This document shows positions 44,731 to 53,811 of a stretch of 64,000 nt of DNA, piece by piece (the first letter of the stretch is position 1; the number at the start of each line of letters is the position of its first letter). The translations under genes were made by a program, and so were the position numbers. Origin of the DNA: Planctomycetota bacterium. Lineage in GTDB: Bacteria; Planctomycetota; UBA1135; UBA2386. Where the stretch lies: positions 1 to 64,000 of the forward strand of contig BJHM01000011.1 of NCBI GenBank assembly GCA_014192625.1. Reading direction: 5' to 3'. The notes under the pieces are model-generated. The model saw only the letters and a program-made list of their open reading frames with translations. It was not told the DNA's origin and did no database searches.

Positions 44731-47529
44731 ATGCATAGCTCCAGTTGCCTTGTCCTCACCCTGCTGTCTTTTGGGCTTGATGCAGTGCTCCATGCGCAGT
44801 CATCACAGTCACTCCTGCCGCCTTTGCTGGCGAAGGCGTTTTTGCCATTTGCAGCGAAGGTGAAGGTGCATTTCGACGCGCGTTGGCTCTACATCGAGTC
44901 GGATGGCATGCCCGATCATGAGATGATGACGGGCATCCGCGCGTGGCAGCAGCAGGTGCCGCTGCCGCAACCCTTCACCGGCGACAATGCGTGGCAGGTG
45001 CCGATCAAACCGGTGCCGTCGGCAATGCCGATGTCCGTGAAGACCGGTTTTTTTCGCGGGGCGATCGCTATCGCGGTGAACGGCGTGCCGATTTTCAACC
45101 CGATCAAAAACGACGGGAAGACGGATACCCTGCTCGCAGGCGAACTCGATCTGTTTGGTGGGCACGCTGGGCGCGGGGATGACTACCACTACCACGTTGC
45201 GCCGGTGTTTTTGAACGACGGCGACCCCTCGCGGCCGGTGGCATTTGCACTCGATGGCTACCCGATCTATGGCTTCACCGAGCCGGATGGCAAGCCGGTG
45301 CGCAAGCTCGACGAACAGAACGGGCACGAAGATCAAAAGCTCGGCTACCACTACCACGCGACCAAGGGTTACCCGTATCTCAATGGCGGTTTCCACGGCG
45401 AGGTCACGGAGGCCGGCGGCCAGGTCGATCCGCAACCGCATGATCATGCAGTGCGAACGGCGACGACGCCGTTGCGTGGCGCGAAGATCACGAGCTTTGC
45501 GAAGGGTAAAGACGGCAACAGCTACACGCTCACCTACGACCTGCGCGGCAAGCAGGGCACAGTGCGCTACGAGTTATTGCAGGACGGTGCGGTCCACTTT
45601 GTGTTTCGCAGCCCAGATGGTGCGATGCGCGAGGAGACCTATCGCGGTGGCCCGCCGCGTGGCGGTGTTGATGGCCGCCCGCGCGCTTTTGACCCGCCGC
45701 GGCAAGCCTCGCCGGTGACAGGGGAGCAGGATCCCGCAAAGCGGAAGCCGTGGCTCGCAGCGCATCTTGCCGAGATCGACGCGGACAAGGACAAGGTGCT
45801 CACGCTGCAAGAGCTGATCGTTCTGTGCGCGGCTGTGATGCAGAGCTACGACCGAGACCGAAACGGCAAAATCGAGCCTGAGGAACGCGATGTGCCGGGC
45901 GCTGGCCGTTCGGCGATGGGTGGTTTTGTGAAGGAGCACTGGAGCGAGGTCGATGCCGACCATGATGGCGTGGTGACGGACGGGGAGGTGCGCACCTTGG
46001 CAACGGCGATGTTTGAGAAGGCCGATCATGACGGTGACGGAAGTGCAACGGAGGCGGAGCTCAATGCGCCGCAAAAGCCGCCGCAAGATGTGCGCCGTGG
46101 CAGCCGCGCAGAGGCAGAGACGGATCGCGCGAACGGGCCGCCGAAAGGGCCGACAACAGGCGACGAGGTGCCGTTTCATGTAGTCCTTGGCCGCGCGACG
46201 GACCATTCGATCACGGTCAGCGTGTTGAGCCGGCAGGACATCGCGATGGAGCTTGAATACGGCACGGTGCCAAACGTGTTTTCGCAGCGCACCAGCGAAG
46301 TAAACGCCAAGGCCAAAATCCCGGTGGAAGTCGAACTGCAGCCGTTGGCTACCAACACGAGATACTACTACCGGGTACGATTTCGCGGCGTTGCGGAGCC
46401 CGCGTTCCGCGTTGCCGCCGTGTCGACTTTCATGACGCAACGCGCCGCGGGCAGCGAGTTCGTGTTTGCTGTCCAAGGGGACTCGCACCCCGAGCGTCCA
46501 TCGAAGATGTTCAATGGCGACCTGTATCGCGCAACGCTGCGACTCGCAGCACAGCAGTCACCGGACTTCTATGTGACGTTGGGCGACGATTTCAGCGTCG
46601 AGCGGTTGATCACCAGCAGGCAACTCACGCAGGTAAACGTCAATGCGCTCTATGCGGAGCAGCGGTCCTATCTCACCGAGGTCGGCCGCAGTGCGCCGCT
46701 ATTTCTCGTCAATGGCAACCACGAGGAAGCAGGTGGCTTTTTTTTGGATGGCACCAGTGACAATCCGGCAGTGATTTCAGGACTCGCGCGCACCACTTTT
46801 TTTCCGTTGCCGGCACCGGACTCGTTCTACAGCGCCGATCGCACCGTGGTGGAGCACGTTGGATTGCTGCGCGACTATTACGCGTTTACCTGGGGCGATG
46901 CGTTGTTCGTGATGCTCGACAACTACTGGCACTCGCCGGTTCAGGTCGACCACGACACGTATGCGCAGCAGGATCCGCGGCAGGCGAAAAATCGCGACCT
47001 ATGGTTGGTATCGATTGGCGATACCCAATACCACTGGCTTGAATCGACGCTGGCAAACAGCAAGGCAGCGTTCAAGTTCGTGTTTGCTCACCACGTACTC
47101 GGCACCGGCCGCGGTGGTGTGGAGCTGGCGGATCAATATGAATGGGGCGGCCGCGATCGTCGCCTTGTGGACCAGTTCGCCGAGCACCGGCCGGGTTGGT
47201 CGATGCCGATCCACCAGCTGTTCGTAAAGCATGGAGTGTCGATCTTTTTTCAAGGGCACGACCATCTGTATGCACGACAGGAGAAGGACGGCGTGATCTA
47301 TCAAGAGACCGCCAGTCCGGCCGACCAGACCTATGCCGCGCATAACCAACAGGCCTATCGCTCAGGCACCATTCTGCCCAACTCGGGTTTCCTGCGCGTG
47401 ACAGTAAAGCCGGGCTTAGTGCGCGTGGATTACGTGCGGTCGTTCTTGCCGAAGGACGAGACGGTGGATCAGAAGTCCGGCGCGGTGGCGCATTCTTATG
47501 TGGTCAAAACTCGCGCAGCAGGCAACTAG
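44731..47529 (+). CDS. Secreted YHYH - EF-hand - metallophosphatase fusion
   Basis: 932 residues from ATG 44731 (GAAGGAT ribosome-binding region just upstream). Signal peptide ends DAVLHAQ. An N-terminal YHYH domain (~30-330) has DDYHYHVAP (H153, H155) and GYHYHATKGYPYLNGGFHG (H207, H209). Residues ~349-449 contain four EF-hand loops (DADKDKVLTLQEL, DRDRNGKIEPEE, DADHDGVVTDGEV, DHDGDGSATEAEL). After a purple-acid-phosphatase-type Ig-like domain (~480-575) comes a metallophosphatase core with D584/H586, G618-D619-D620, GNH at 662-664, HH at 787-788 and GHDH at 842-845, a complete dinuclear metal site. Probable role: extracellular, calcium-stabilised phosphomonoesterase or phosphodiesterase. 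Confidence 0.88.
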   Translation: MHSSSCLVLTLLSFGLDAVLHAQSSQSLLPPLLAKAFLPFAAKVKVHFDARWLYIESDGMPDHEMMTGIRAWQQQVPLPQPFTGDNAWQVPIKPVPSAMPMSVKTGFFRGAIAIAVNGVPIFNPIKNDGKTDTLLAGELDLFGGHAGRGDDYHYHVAPVFLNDGDPSRPVAFALDGYPIYGFTEPDGKPVRKLDEQNGHEDQKLGYHYHATKGYPYLNGGFHGEVTEAGGQVDPQPHDHAVRTATTPLRGAKITSFAKGKDGNSYTLTYDLRGKQGTVRYELLQDGAVHFVFRSPDGAMREETYRGGPPRGGVDGRPRAFDPPRQASPVTGEQDPAKRKPWLAAHLAEIDADKDKVLTLQELIVLCAAVMQSYDRDRNGKIEPEERDVPGAGRSAMGGFVKEHWSEVDADHDGVVTDGEVRTLATAMFEKADHDGDGSATEAELNAPQKPPQDVRRGSRAEAETDRANGPPKGPTTGDEVPFHVVLGRATDHSITVSVLSRQDIAMELEYGTVPNVFSQRTSEVNAKAKIPVEVELQPLATNTRYYYRVRFRGVAEPAFRVAAVSTFMTQRAAGSEFVFAVQGDSHPERPSKMFNGDLYRATLRLAAQQSPDFYVTLGDDFSVERLITSRQLTQVNVNALYAEQRSYLTEVGRSAPLFLVNGNHEEAGGFFLDGTSDNPAVISGLARTTFFPLPAPDSFYSADRTVVEHVGLLRDYYAFTWGDALFVMLDNYWHSPVQVDHDTYAQQDPRQAKNRDLWLVSIGDTQYHWLESTLANSKAAFKFVFAHHVLGTGRGGVELADQYEWGGRDRRLVDQFAEHRPGWSMPIHQLFVKHGVSIFFQGHDHLYARQEKDGVIYQETASPADQTYAAHNQQAYRSGTILPNSGFLRVTVKPGLVRVDYVRSFLPKDETVDQKSGAVAHSYVVKTRAAGN

Positions 47530-47603
47530 CAGGGCCGCGCGCAGCGGCAGCGGCATGGGGCAGCAGCGGCATGGGGAAAGGGCACTGCAGCAGAGTCACA
47601 AAG

Positions 47604-48458
47604 TCAAAAACCGCGCAGCGGCAGGCGCGGCCGCTGCAACCAGTTGTCATCGAGGTATCGCGCCGAGCCGTCGATGATGTGCAGTGTGTAGGCATGGCGC
47701 GGATGCTCGCTGAGGTTTGGCCCAGACAGGTGCGGCACGGCACCGTCGAGCACCACCAATGTGCCGCGCTTCGCTTCGAGTGGCACTAGGCCATCGGTCG
47801 GAAACGGCAGTGGATCGAATACGTCCAGCACCGCCGCTGTGCGCTGCGCATTGAGCCGGCTGCGTGCCTTGACCGGCAATCGGTGACCGCCGGGCAATGC
47901 CCACATGCAACCGTTTGCCTTCGTCGCATCATCGATCGCAAACCAGAAGCCGGTGACGGAGCGCGGCTCGGTCCACAGGTAGGTGTGATCTTGATGCAAG
48001 GTCACTTCGCCGCCAATGCGCGGGTTCTTGAAGATGTACATCGACTGCAAAAGCTGCGGCTTTGCGATCGAGAGACTCTGTGCGATCGCCGAAAGTTTGG
48101 CCGTGCGGCTAAAGCGATCGAACACCGGATCAAGGTCGTGCATCGCGTGACCGAGCTTATTGAGGCAAAGGTGGGGCGCAGTTTGCAGGCGGCCATCGGC
48201 CCCAAATGCCGCGTGCTCGAAGAAGCAGCGAATCGCCTCACCGCTCGACAGGAATGTCTCATTGGAGGTGTGTTCACTCGCACCATCGGCACGAAACACG
48301 ACGGCTTCGTCGTTCGCTGGCGCGAGTTCGACGGCGAGTTGCAATGCGCGTTCGCGCAATCGAAGGCAATTGGCCGAGTCGGCGAAGTCCTCAATGACGA
48401 GGAAGCCGTGTTCCTGGTAACTGGCTAACTGGGCTGCTGAAAGGCCAGCATTGGGCAT
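47604..48458 (-). CDS. Phytanoyl-CoA dioxygenase (PhyH) family protein
   Basis: 284 residues from ATG 48458 (AAGAGG ribosome-binding site). A cupin-fold Fe(II)/2-oxoglutarate oxygenase: LASYQEHGFLVIEDF at the N-terminus, the iron site His/Asp in EVTLHQDHTYLW (HxD), FAIDDATKANGCMWALPGGH, and the distal His with the 2-oxoglutarate-binding Arg region near VVLDGAVPHLSGPNLSEHPRHAYTLHI. PhyH relatives hydroxylate lipids, amino acids (such as ectoine) or small metabolites; the substrate is unknown. Neighbours do not identify it. Converges on the phosphatase gene with ~74 bases between, including a partial direct repeat (cagcggcatgggg twice). Confidence 0.88.
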   Translation of the reverse strand: MPNAGLSAAQLASYQEHGFLVIEDFADSANCLRLRERALQLAVELAPANDEAVVFRADGASEHTSNETFLSSGEAIRCFFEHAAFGADGRLQTAPHLCLNKLGHAMHDLDPVFDRFSRTAKLSAIAQSLSIAKPQLLQSMYIFKNPRIGGEVTLHQDHTYLWTEPRSVTGFWFAIDDATKANGCMWALPGGHRLPVKARSRLNAQRTAAVLDVFDPLPFPTDGLVPLEAKRGTLVVLDGAVPHLSGPNLSEHPRHAYTLHIIDGSARYLDDNWLQRPRLPLRGF

Positions 48459-48610
48459 GGGGAGCCTCTTCTTTTGCGGGTGGCTGCGTTGCGGGTCAAG
48501 CATGGACCGAGGTGGCAGGCGAGATTCTTGGCCCAGCGAATCGCGGGTTTCCTGCACAACGCTCGCAGGCGGTTCCCGCTCGGCGGCGCCCCCGCCCCGC
48601 CCCCTCCAAA

Positions 48611-49711
48611 ATGGCAACAGTATTTGGCGAAAGCCATGCTCTCGTATCCTTCCTTCGTGCCGTCCACTGCATTGACTCGCGCATGGTGGTTTCTGATCTC
48701 GCCGAGTTTGATCGGCTGCTTATTGCGCGGCGAATACTGCTTCTTCAACAGCGACAAACCCTGCCTGCCGAGATTGTGATCGAAGCAGCGCAACGCATGA
48801 GGGATCTCGAACGGGATGAGTCCGTGCAGGTGCTGAAGCTCACGACCTCCGGCGATCTTTTTGCCGAGCGCACGACGGGGGCTTTGGCGCAAGTGACGGC
48901 GCTGCGCATGCGGAGCGGCTTATTTTTTCGGCGCTGGCTATGGCGAATACAGGCTAGCTGGCTGCAAGCGCGGCTGGCGCGGCTACGCAGAAACAACGCG
49001 AGGGAGCATTCGCAGGCGTTGCTCAGCTTGCGGCAATCACGCGAGCGGTTGCTCTGTTTGCAGGCCGATCCCGAGGGCTGCGCGCAGCGGCGCATGGAAT
49101 ACGAGTTTGGCGTCTTTGAGTCGCTGGTTGCGGTTGGCAAGTCACCGGTGGCGGAGAGTGCGCGTGGCGAGTTGGCGGTCATCGGCGCTCTGCGTCGGTT
49201 GCCGGATAATTTCATTTTGCTGAACAGCCTCAAACTAAAACCGAACGAGTTTGTCCGCCGTGAAGGGCGGCGGCTGTTGCCGGAGCAAGTGGACCACGTA
49301 GTGATCGGGCCGACCGGGATCTTCATTGTCGAGTCGAGGTCGTGGAGTCGCGGTATCGTGCAATCTGGGGGTGGCAGCGATGCGTTGGCGCAGATCGGGC
49401 GTGCGGGTCACTTGTGCCGGATGTTGCTGACGGCGGCTCGCTTGCCTGCTGCTGTTTGCAGCGTGATCGCATGCAGCGCGCCGCCATCCGAAGAGCCGCT
49501 GGCAAATACTTTCGCGGTGGTCCCACCCGACCGATTGGACGAGTTTGTCCGCGCAAAACGGCCGGAGTGGTTTCTCGCGCGCCGCGAGATTACAGTGATC
49601 CGAGAGTTCCTTGGTCGCTACCTGCTGTCCCGCGAAGCTGCCGCGCCGCGAATTCGCATGGCCCGCAGTGAAGGTGCGTGGCCCGCAGTGAAGGTGCGTG
49701 GCCCGCAGTGA
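48611..49711 (+). CDS. NERD-domain (nuclease-related) protein, C-terminus encoded by tandem repeats
   Basis: 366 residues from ATG 48611; ATG 48683 is an alternative. The first ~170 residues are basic and helical (RLARLRRNNAREHSQALLSLRQSRERLL), possibly coiled coil. The NERD domain (~200-300) has ARGELAVIGALRRLPDNFILLN and VDHVVIGPTGIFIVESRSWSRGIV, where the E of VES matches the nuclease-type D-E-K/S core, although the usual Lys is replaced by Ser. No helicase or kinase domain is fused. The last 17 residues and stop are encoded by units 1-3 of the 20-bp array that begins at 49661. The opposite strand carries the divergent PhyH gene. Confidence 0.75.
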   Translation: MATVFGESHALVSFLRAVHCIDSRMVVSDLAEFDRLLIARRILLLQQRQTLPAEIVIEAAQRMRDLERDESVQVLKLTTSGDLFAERTTGALAQVTALRMRSGLFFRRWLWRIQASWLQARLARLRRNNAREHSQALLSLRQSRERLLCLQADPEGCAQRRMEYEFGVFESLVAVGKSPVAESARGELAVIGALRRLPDNFILLNSLKLKPNEFVRREGRRLLPEQVDHVVIGPTGIFIVESRSWSRGIVQSGGGSDALAQIGRAGHLCRMLLTAARLPAAVCSVIACSAPPSEEPLANTFAVVPPDRLDEFVRAKRPEWFLARREITVIREFLGRYLLSREAAAPRIRMARSEGAWPAVKVRGPQ

Positions 49712-49810
49712 AGTTGCGTTGCCCGCAGTGAAGTTGCGTGGCCCGCAGTGAAGGTGCATGGCCCGCAGTGAAGGTGCATGGCCCGCAGTGAAGGTGCATG
49801 GCCCGCAGTG
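49661..49810. repeat. 20-bp tandem array (gcccgcagtgaaggtgcgtg), 7 full copies plus part
   Basis: Copies begin at 49661, 49681, 49701, 49721, 49741, 49761 and 49781, with a decayed eighth at 49801. Variants differ at gcgtg/gcatg and aaggt/aagtt. Because 20 is not a multiple of 3, each unit shifts the frame. The NERD gene reads agt gaa, gca gtg aag, then cag tga, so its stop always falls in the third unit whatever the copy number. The array continues to within 20 bases of the nagA stop. Confidence 0.96.
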
Positions 49811-49829
49811 CAGTCGCTTGGGTGCGCGG

Positions 49830-50993
49830 TCAGCCGTGGATCGTCGTTACGGTTCCGTCATCGTCGAGCAGCGTGAAGGCGGCGGCGTTGCCGACGGCGA
49901 TCGCGCCAAAGTCACTGGCGTGGATCAGTCGTGCGGCATTGGCAGCGGCCACTTGCGCGAGCGTCCAATGGCCGACCGTTGGAACATAGCTGAGAAAGTT
50001 TTTCGCCGCCGTCGCCATCGTCAACGCCGAGCCAGCGAGGCGGCCTTGCGCATCGCGCACCACGCCCTTGCGAGATTGCACTGGTTTGCCACCGAGCAGA
50101 AATTCACTGTCGGGCATCCCGGCGGCAGCGACCGCGTCACTGACCAGCACGGTGCGAGCTGGCCCCAGAATCGCAAAGGCATTGCGCACCATCGCTGGGT
50201 GCACGTGCGTCCCGTCGACGATCAGGCTGGCGAGCAGGCGCTTGTCGTCGAGGGCAAGGCCACCGATGCCAGGCTCGCGGTGGTGCATCGGCCCCATTGC
50301 GTTGAACAGGTGGGTAGCCATGGTGGCGCCCGCCGCCACGCAGTCCGTGAAGCCTGCAGTGTCGACCACGTGGCCGATCGCGACCGCGCAGTTCGCTTTG
50401 CGTAATTGTAAAACAGCCGCAGTTGCACCAACCCGTGAACTGGCAAGCGTCATGAGTCGCAGTGTGCCGCGCGCTGCGTCGAGCATTGCGCGCACGCGCT
50501 GCTTTGTTGGATCTAGAAAGTGCTCCGGCTCATGCACGCCGGGGTTTTCGAGGAACGGTCCTTCGAGATGCAAGCCCAGTGGTTTTGCGCCGTGTCCCTG
50601 CCAACGCTCGATCCAGGTGGCGACCGCAGCGATTTGTTGCAGCAGTCGGTCCCACGGCGCGGTGATCAGCGTCGGCAAGAACGCAACCGCGCCGCCAGCC
50701 AGCACCGCCGCCGCCACGGTGTCTAGCGCCTCAGGCGAAGCCTCAGCGACGTTGCGGCCAAAGCCACCGTTGACTTGCAGGTCGACGAACCCTGGCAACA
50801 AGGTGCCGTGCAGCCGTCGTGCCGATGCGTCCCCGCTCGCGTGATCGATCGCAACGATGCGGCCTTCACTGCAAGCGATCCGCGAGGCGATGCTCACGGT
50901 GTCCGGCAGTACGACTCGGTCGACGATGATTTCCGTTACGCGCACAGGTGCAGAGCCTAGGATCGCGCGCTTGCCGAGCAAGTCCATGCGCAT
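49830..50993 (-). CDS. nagA: N-acetylglucosamine-6-phosphate deacetylase
   Basis: 387 residues from ATG 50993 (or 385 from ATG 50987). An amidohydrolase that removes the acetyl group from GlcNAc-6-phosphate in amino-sugar and cell-wall recycling. Motifs: LLPGFVDLQVNGGFG (metal-site region, with Q where many amidohydrolases have H), LGLHLEGPFLENPGVHEPEHF (catalytic Glu region), AIGHVVDTAGF, GATMATHLFNAMGPMHHREPG (His ligands), LIVDGTHVHPAMV and VLVSDAVAAAGMPD (catalytic Asp). No nagB or transport genes are adjacent. Its start codon lies on top of the divergent gene's start (50986). Confidence 0.93.
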   Translation of the reverse strand: MRMDLLGKRAILGSAPVRVTEIIVDRVVLPDTVSIASRIACSEGRIVAIDHASGDASARRLHGTLLPGFVDLQVNGGFGRNVAEASPEALDTVAAAVLAGGAVAFLPTLITAPWDRLLQQIAAVATWIERWQGHGAKPLGLHLEGPFLENPGVHEPEHFLDPTKQRVRAMLDAARGTLRLMTLASSRVGATAAVLQLRKANCAVAIGHVVDTAGFTDCVAAGATMATHLFNAMGPMHHREPGIGGLALDDKRLLASLIVDGTHVHPAMVRNAFAILGPARTVLVSDAVAAAGMPDSEFLLGGKPVQSRKGVVRDAQGRLAGSALTMATAAKNFLSYVPTVGHWTLAQVAAANAARLIHASDFGAIAVGNAAAFTLLDDDGTVTTIHG

Positions 50994-52521
50994 CCAAGCT
51001 TTTCTTCGCACCGGTTTCTTCGTCGTTTGCGGCCTCATCGCGAGCTATTTCGTGGCCGAATCGCGCCGGCCCGATCCGCGCAACGAAGAACTGCATTTGC
51101 ATGAAAGTGAGTTCAACCTAGAGCGCAAAGCTCACGACCCGTTCATGGTGAGGCCGGAGAAGTGGCAGCCGCTGCCAGCGCTGCGCGCGGATTTCGACCT
51201 GCTCGCCGAGGTGGAGATTGGTGAAGGTGGGGTATTGGATTTGGTGCTGCGGCGGACGGAGCCGCATGCGGTCCAGGGGCTGGACCAGCCGTTTCATGGT
51301 CGCTTCACGGTGCTGCGTTTGTCGGCTGGCGGCGAAGGCCCCGCGTGGCGCACGCCCGCCGAGGCGCTGTTGGGTTCGCCATACGGGGTGAAGGTGGCGC
51401 CGGGACTTTCGGCAACGGTGCAGATCACAGCGCGCGGCCGCACCCTCTCGGCCAACGTTGCCGGCAAAGTATTGCCGCCGTTCACCACAATGGATGATGT
51501 CGGTTCGATCGCGCTGATCACGCGTGGTGCATCGGCGGCGTTTACCCGTCTCCAGGTCGTGCCAGTGCAAAAGCCGATGCGGATGCCGCTGTGGGCGGTT
51601 TCTTTGGCGATCGCGCTGTTCGTCGAAGCGCTCGCGTTGTCGCTGCGCGTTTGCTTGTTGCCGCGTTTATTGGCTGGCGCAGCGCTGGCATTTGCGCCGC
51701 TTGCAATCGTTCCGTTTGCGCTTGCAGCGTTGCCCCCGCTCGCGCAGCCGGATGCCCGTGATGAAGTGTTGCTGCTGTTCCTCTGCACGCCAGTTGCCGC
51801 GCTGATATTGATCGGGAAGAGACGTGCTTTGTTTGCCTGCTTGCCGTTGCTCCTTGTGCTGGTCGCGGGCACGGTCTCGGTGCAGCAGCGCATGGCGACG
51901 CGCTTTCCAGCGACGACCGAACTGGATGAACTACTTGGCCCTGATGCCGGGTTGGCGGTCATCGAGTCGCTCGCCAACTGCGTGCGCGGTGCTGGCGGGT
52001 TGCACATGGCCGATGCCAAACGGCACTTCGTGTTTTTGCTTGGTGGGCAGTTGCTCTATCAACGCGCCGATGTGCCTGGCAAACCACCTGAGCATGTGGA
52101 CCTGATTCTCGACAAAGAATTGCACGCCACGGATGCGCTGGTCGAAGTGGCGGCGCTGCCGACCGTCGATGGTTACACGGCGCAGCAGTGGCGGTTGTTC
52201 ACAACTTGCTTCACGGAGTTCCGGCCAAAGGTGGTGGTGTTTGGCGTGCCACGCGACGAGGACGCACCAGATGCCAAAACGCACAAACCACGTTCGTCGC
52301 CGGGCGCTCTAGAGGCGTTGATCGCCACGGCAGAACGCTTCGTGAATCAACAGGGAGCAAAGCTCGTGCTGCTCGCAGATTGCGGCCTTGAACTAAACCT
52401 CATGGCAGTGCTCAGGCGCGCAAACCAGCGTGGCCTGCCGCTGCTTGCGATCACCGATCTCAATACCGCGAATGAAATCGGGATCCTGCTCGCGGCGCAG
52501 ATTGCGCCGTTGTTGAAGTAG
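50986..52521 (+). CDS. Polytopic membrane protein of unknown function
   Basis: 511 residues from ATG 50986, a site whose complement is part of nagA's start region, so nagA and this gene are divergent with overlapping 5' ends. One N-terminal membrane helix (LRTGFFVVCGLIASYFVA) is followed by a beta-rich external domain (~35-215) resembling a concanavalin/jelly-roll (FHGRFTVLRLSAGGEGPAW ... ARGRTLSANVAGKVLPP). Four or five helices follow (~220-330), and the C-terminal ~190 residues look like an SGNH-hydrolase-like alpha/beta region, but no Ser-His motif was found. No family was recognised. The stop faces the beta-rich protein gene at 52536. Confidence 0.6.
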   Translation: MRIQAFLRTGFFVVCGLIASYFVAESRRPDPRNEELHLHESEFNLERKAHDPFMVRPEKWQPLPALRADFDLLAEVEIGEGGVLDLVLRRTEPHAVQGLDQPFHGRFTVLRLSAGGEGPAWRTPAEALLGSPYGVKVAPGLSATVQITARGRTLSANVAGKVLPPFTTMDDVGSIALITRGASAAFTRLQVVPVQKPMRMPLWAVSLAIALFVEALALSLRVCLLPRLLAGAALAFAPLAIVPFALAALPPLAQPDARDEVLLLFLCTPVAALILIGKRRALFACLPLLLVLVAGTVSVQQRMATRFPATTELDELLGPDAGLAVIESLANCVRGAGGLHMADAKRHFVFLLGGQLLYQRADVPGKPPEHVDLILDKELHATDALVEVAALPTVDGYTAQQWRLFTTCFTEFRPKVVVFGVPRDEDAPDAKTHKPRSSPGALEALIATAERFVNQQGAKLVLLADCGLELNLMAVLRRANQRGLPLLAITDLNTANEIGILLAAQIAPLLK

Positions 52522-52544
52522 CGCCGCGTCAGCGTCTAGCGGCG
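52522..52544. terminator. Hairpin between convergent genes
   Basis: CGCCGC and GCGGCG form a 6-bp stem with an 11-base loop directly after the membrane-protein stop. It spans the stop codon of the opposite gene (52536). No T run. Confidence 0.35.
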
Positions 52545-53414
52545 GGCCACTAGCGGGGTTGAAGCGAGTCGTATTTGGACCTGGTCCCGAGTCTTGATCT
52601 GCAGTCTACCCTGCGGCTGTTTGGCTAGATTGCCGAGTCTTCCAACATGGATTTCTATGCCGTCGGTTTCCAGAGCCTGATCCCACGTGATGCGAATATC
52701 GGGGTCGCATTCCATCTGCTTTGGCAGGCCTTGTAGCTCCATATTGAGGGTCTGCTCCGAGGGCATATCGATGTAGATACCGCCGCGCTCGCTCGTCAGG
52801 CGCAGGTCGGTCAAGGCATTGAGCTTTGGCGGCAGGATTAAGTCGATGCGACCGATGTCGGCACTCAGGTCGGCGGTGTCGTAGGTGCCGCGCAGCAGGA
52901 TGCTGCCAGAGGTTGTCTCCAGCACCGCGGAGCCGCCAGCCAAACGCGCATCAAGGATGCCGCTGCCGCCGATTACTTCGAGGTCACACGGGGCGCCTTG
53001 GACGGCAACGCCGCCTTTCTGCGTCCTCACTTTGATGCCGAGGCGTCTTGGCGCGCAGATTCGCCAGTATGAACGCACCGCATTGAGCTTGGCACCGGTG
53101 GGCAAGTCCAATCGCAGTTGCAGCGCACCCTGCTGGTCTACGGTGACCACGGGCACGGCAGTTTGGCTGAGCCGCTCCAGCTGTTCCTGGTTGTCGGCAA
53201 GCACTTCGACAGTGACCTCGCAACTGAGGGTTGGCCCTGGGCTCATCTGCAGTAGACCGTCATAAAACTGCACCCCGATTTGCTGCGTGTCGCTCGGCAG
53301 GGCCAAGGCATGAATGGTGGACTTGGAAAGCTGGATTGGCACCTTGTAGGCAGTGGTACACTGCGCGGAAACGAGCAGCAGCCACAGGCAAATAAAATGG
53401 CGTGGGAAATTCAC
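52536..53414 (-). CDS. Secreted DUF4097-like beta-helix protein
   Basis: 292 residues from GTG 53414, with a signal peptide (FICLWLLLVSAQ). Most of the mature chain is short beta-strand repeats, such as LEVIGGSGILDARLAGGSAVLETTSGSILLRGTYDTADLSADIGRIDLILPP, the pattern of DUF4097/adhesin-head beta-helices. Such proteins are often regulated by or linked to anti-sigma factors, but none is next to it. No catalytic motif is seen. It may be a lipoprotein (Cys at residue 19), but the lipobox (SAQC) is poor. The gene is followed upstream by ~400 bp of unassigned DNA. Confidence 0.65.
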   Translation of the reverse strand: MNFPRHFICLWLLLVSAQCTTAYKVPIQLSKSTIHALALPSDTQQIGVQFYDGLLQMSPGPTLSCEVTVEVLADNQEQLERLSQTAVPVVTVDQQGALQLRLDLPTGAKLNAVRSYWRICAPRRLGIKVRTQKGGVAVQGAPCDLEVIGGSGILDARLAGGSAVLETTSGSILLRGTYDTADLSADIGRIDLILPPKLNALTDLRLTSERGGIYIDMPSEQTLNMELQGLPKQMECDPDIRITWDQALETDGIEIHVGRLGNLAKQPQGRLQIKTRDQVQIRLASTPLVARR

Positions 53415-53811
53415 GGTGCTCTAGAACAATGCCCTGTGGGTGGTGGCTGCGCCAATCAGATCGTCGGCGAATGTCGAGGTGGCGGGTTGTTGTCACCATG
53501 CAGGCAGCTTTTTTTCAAAGGGCTTCATGCCGTCGCTCGTCTGCGGCAGTGGATCAGCCATGCGGCGGCATTCTGCGTCAGCCCAATCTGCCTCGTGCTT
53601 GCGGGCTCGATTGCTAATTTGCGCCCGGTGCTACTTTGGCAGAACGCTTAGCCGCGCTTTGATTTTTCGCTCCGAGCGGTCCGTTTGCAGGACTTGCTGG
53701 GCATCCGCATTGGCGGTTGCGTGTGCAACGATGCGGCAGATTTATGGCAGTTCTGCACCGCGCGTGGCTGGATCGTGGGATCGTAAGAGAAGACACTGGC
53801 ATCACGCGCCG
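53415..53811. other. Unassigned spacer
   Basis: 397 bp between the beta-helix gene (leftward) and the DUF6624-like gene (rightward). Several frames are open but none has a ribosome-binding site with protein-like sequence. It presumably holds both promoters. Confidence 0.4.

Noticed and set aside
49590..49799. Minus-strand open frame through the 20-bp repeats (His/Cys/Gly-rich peptide)
   Set aside because: Openness follows from the repeat sequence in all three frames; there is no ribosome-binding site, and part lies opposite the NERD gene.
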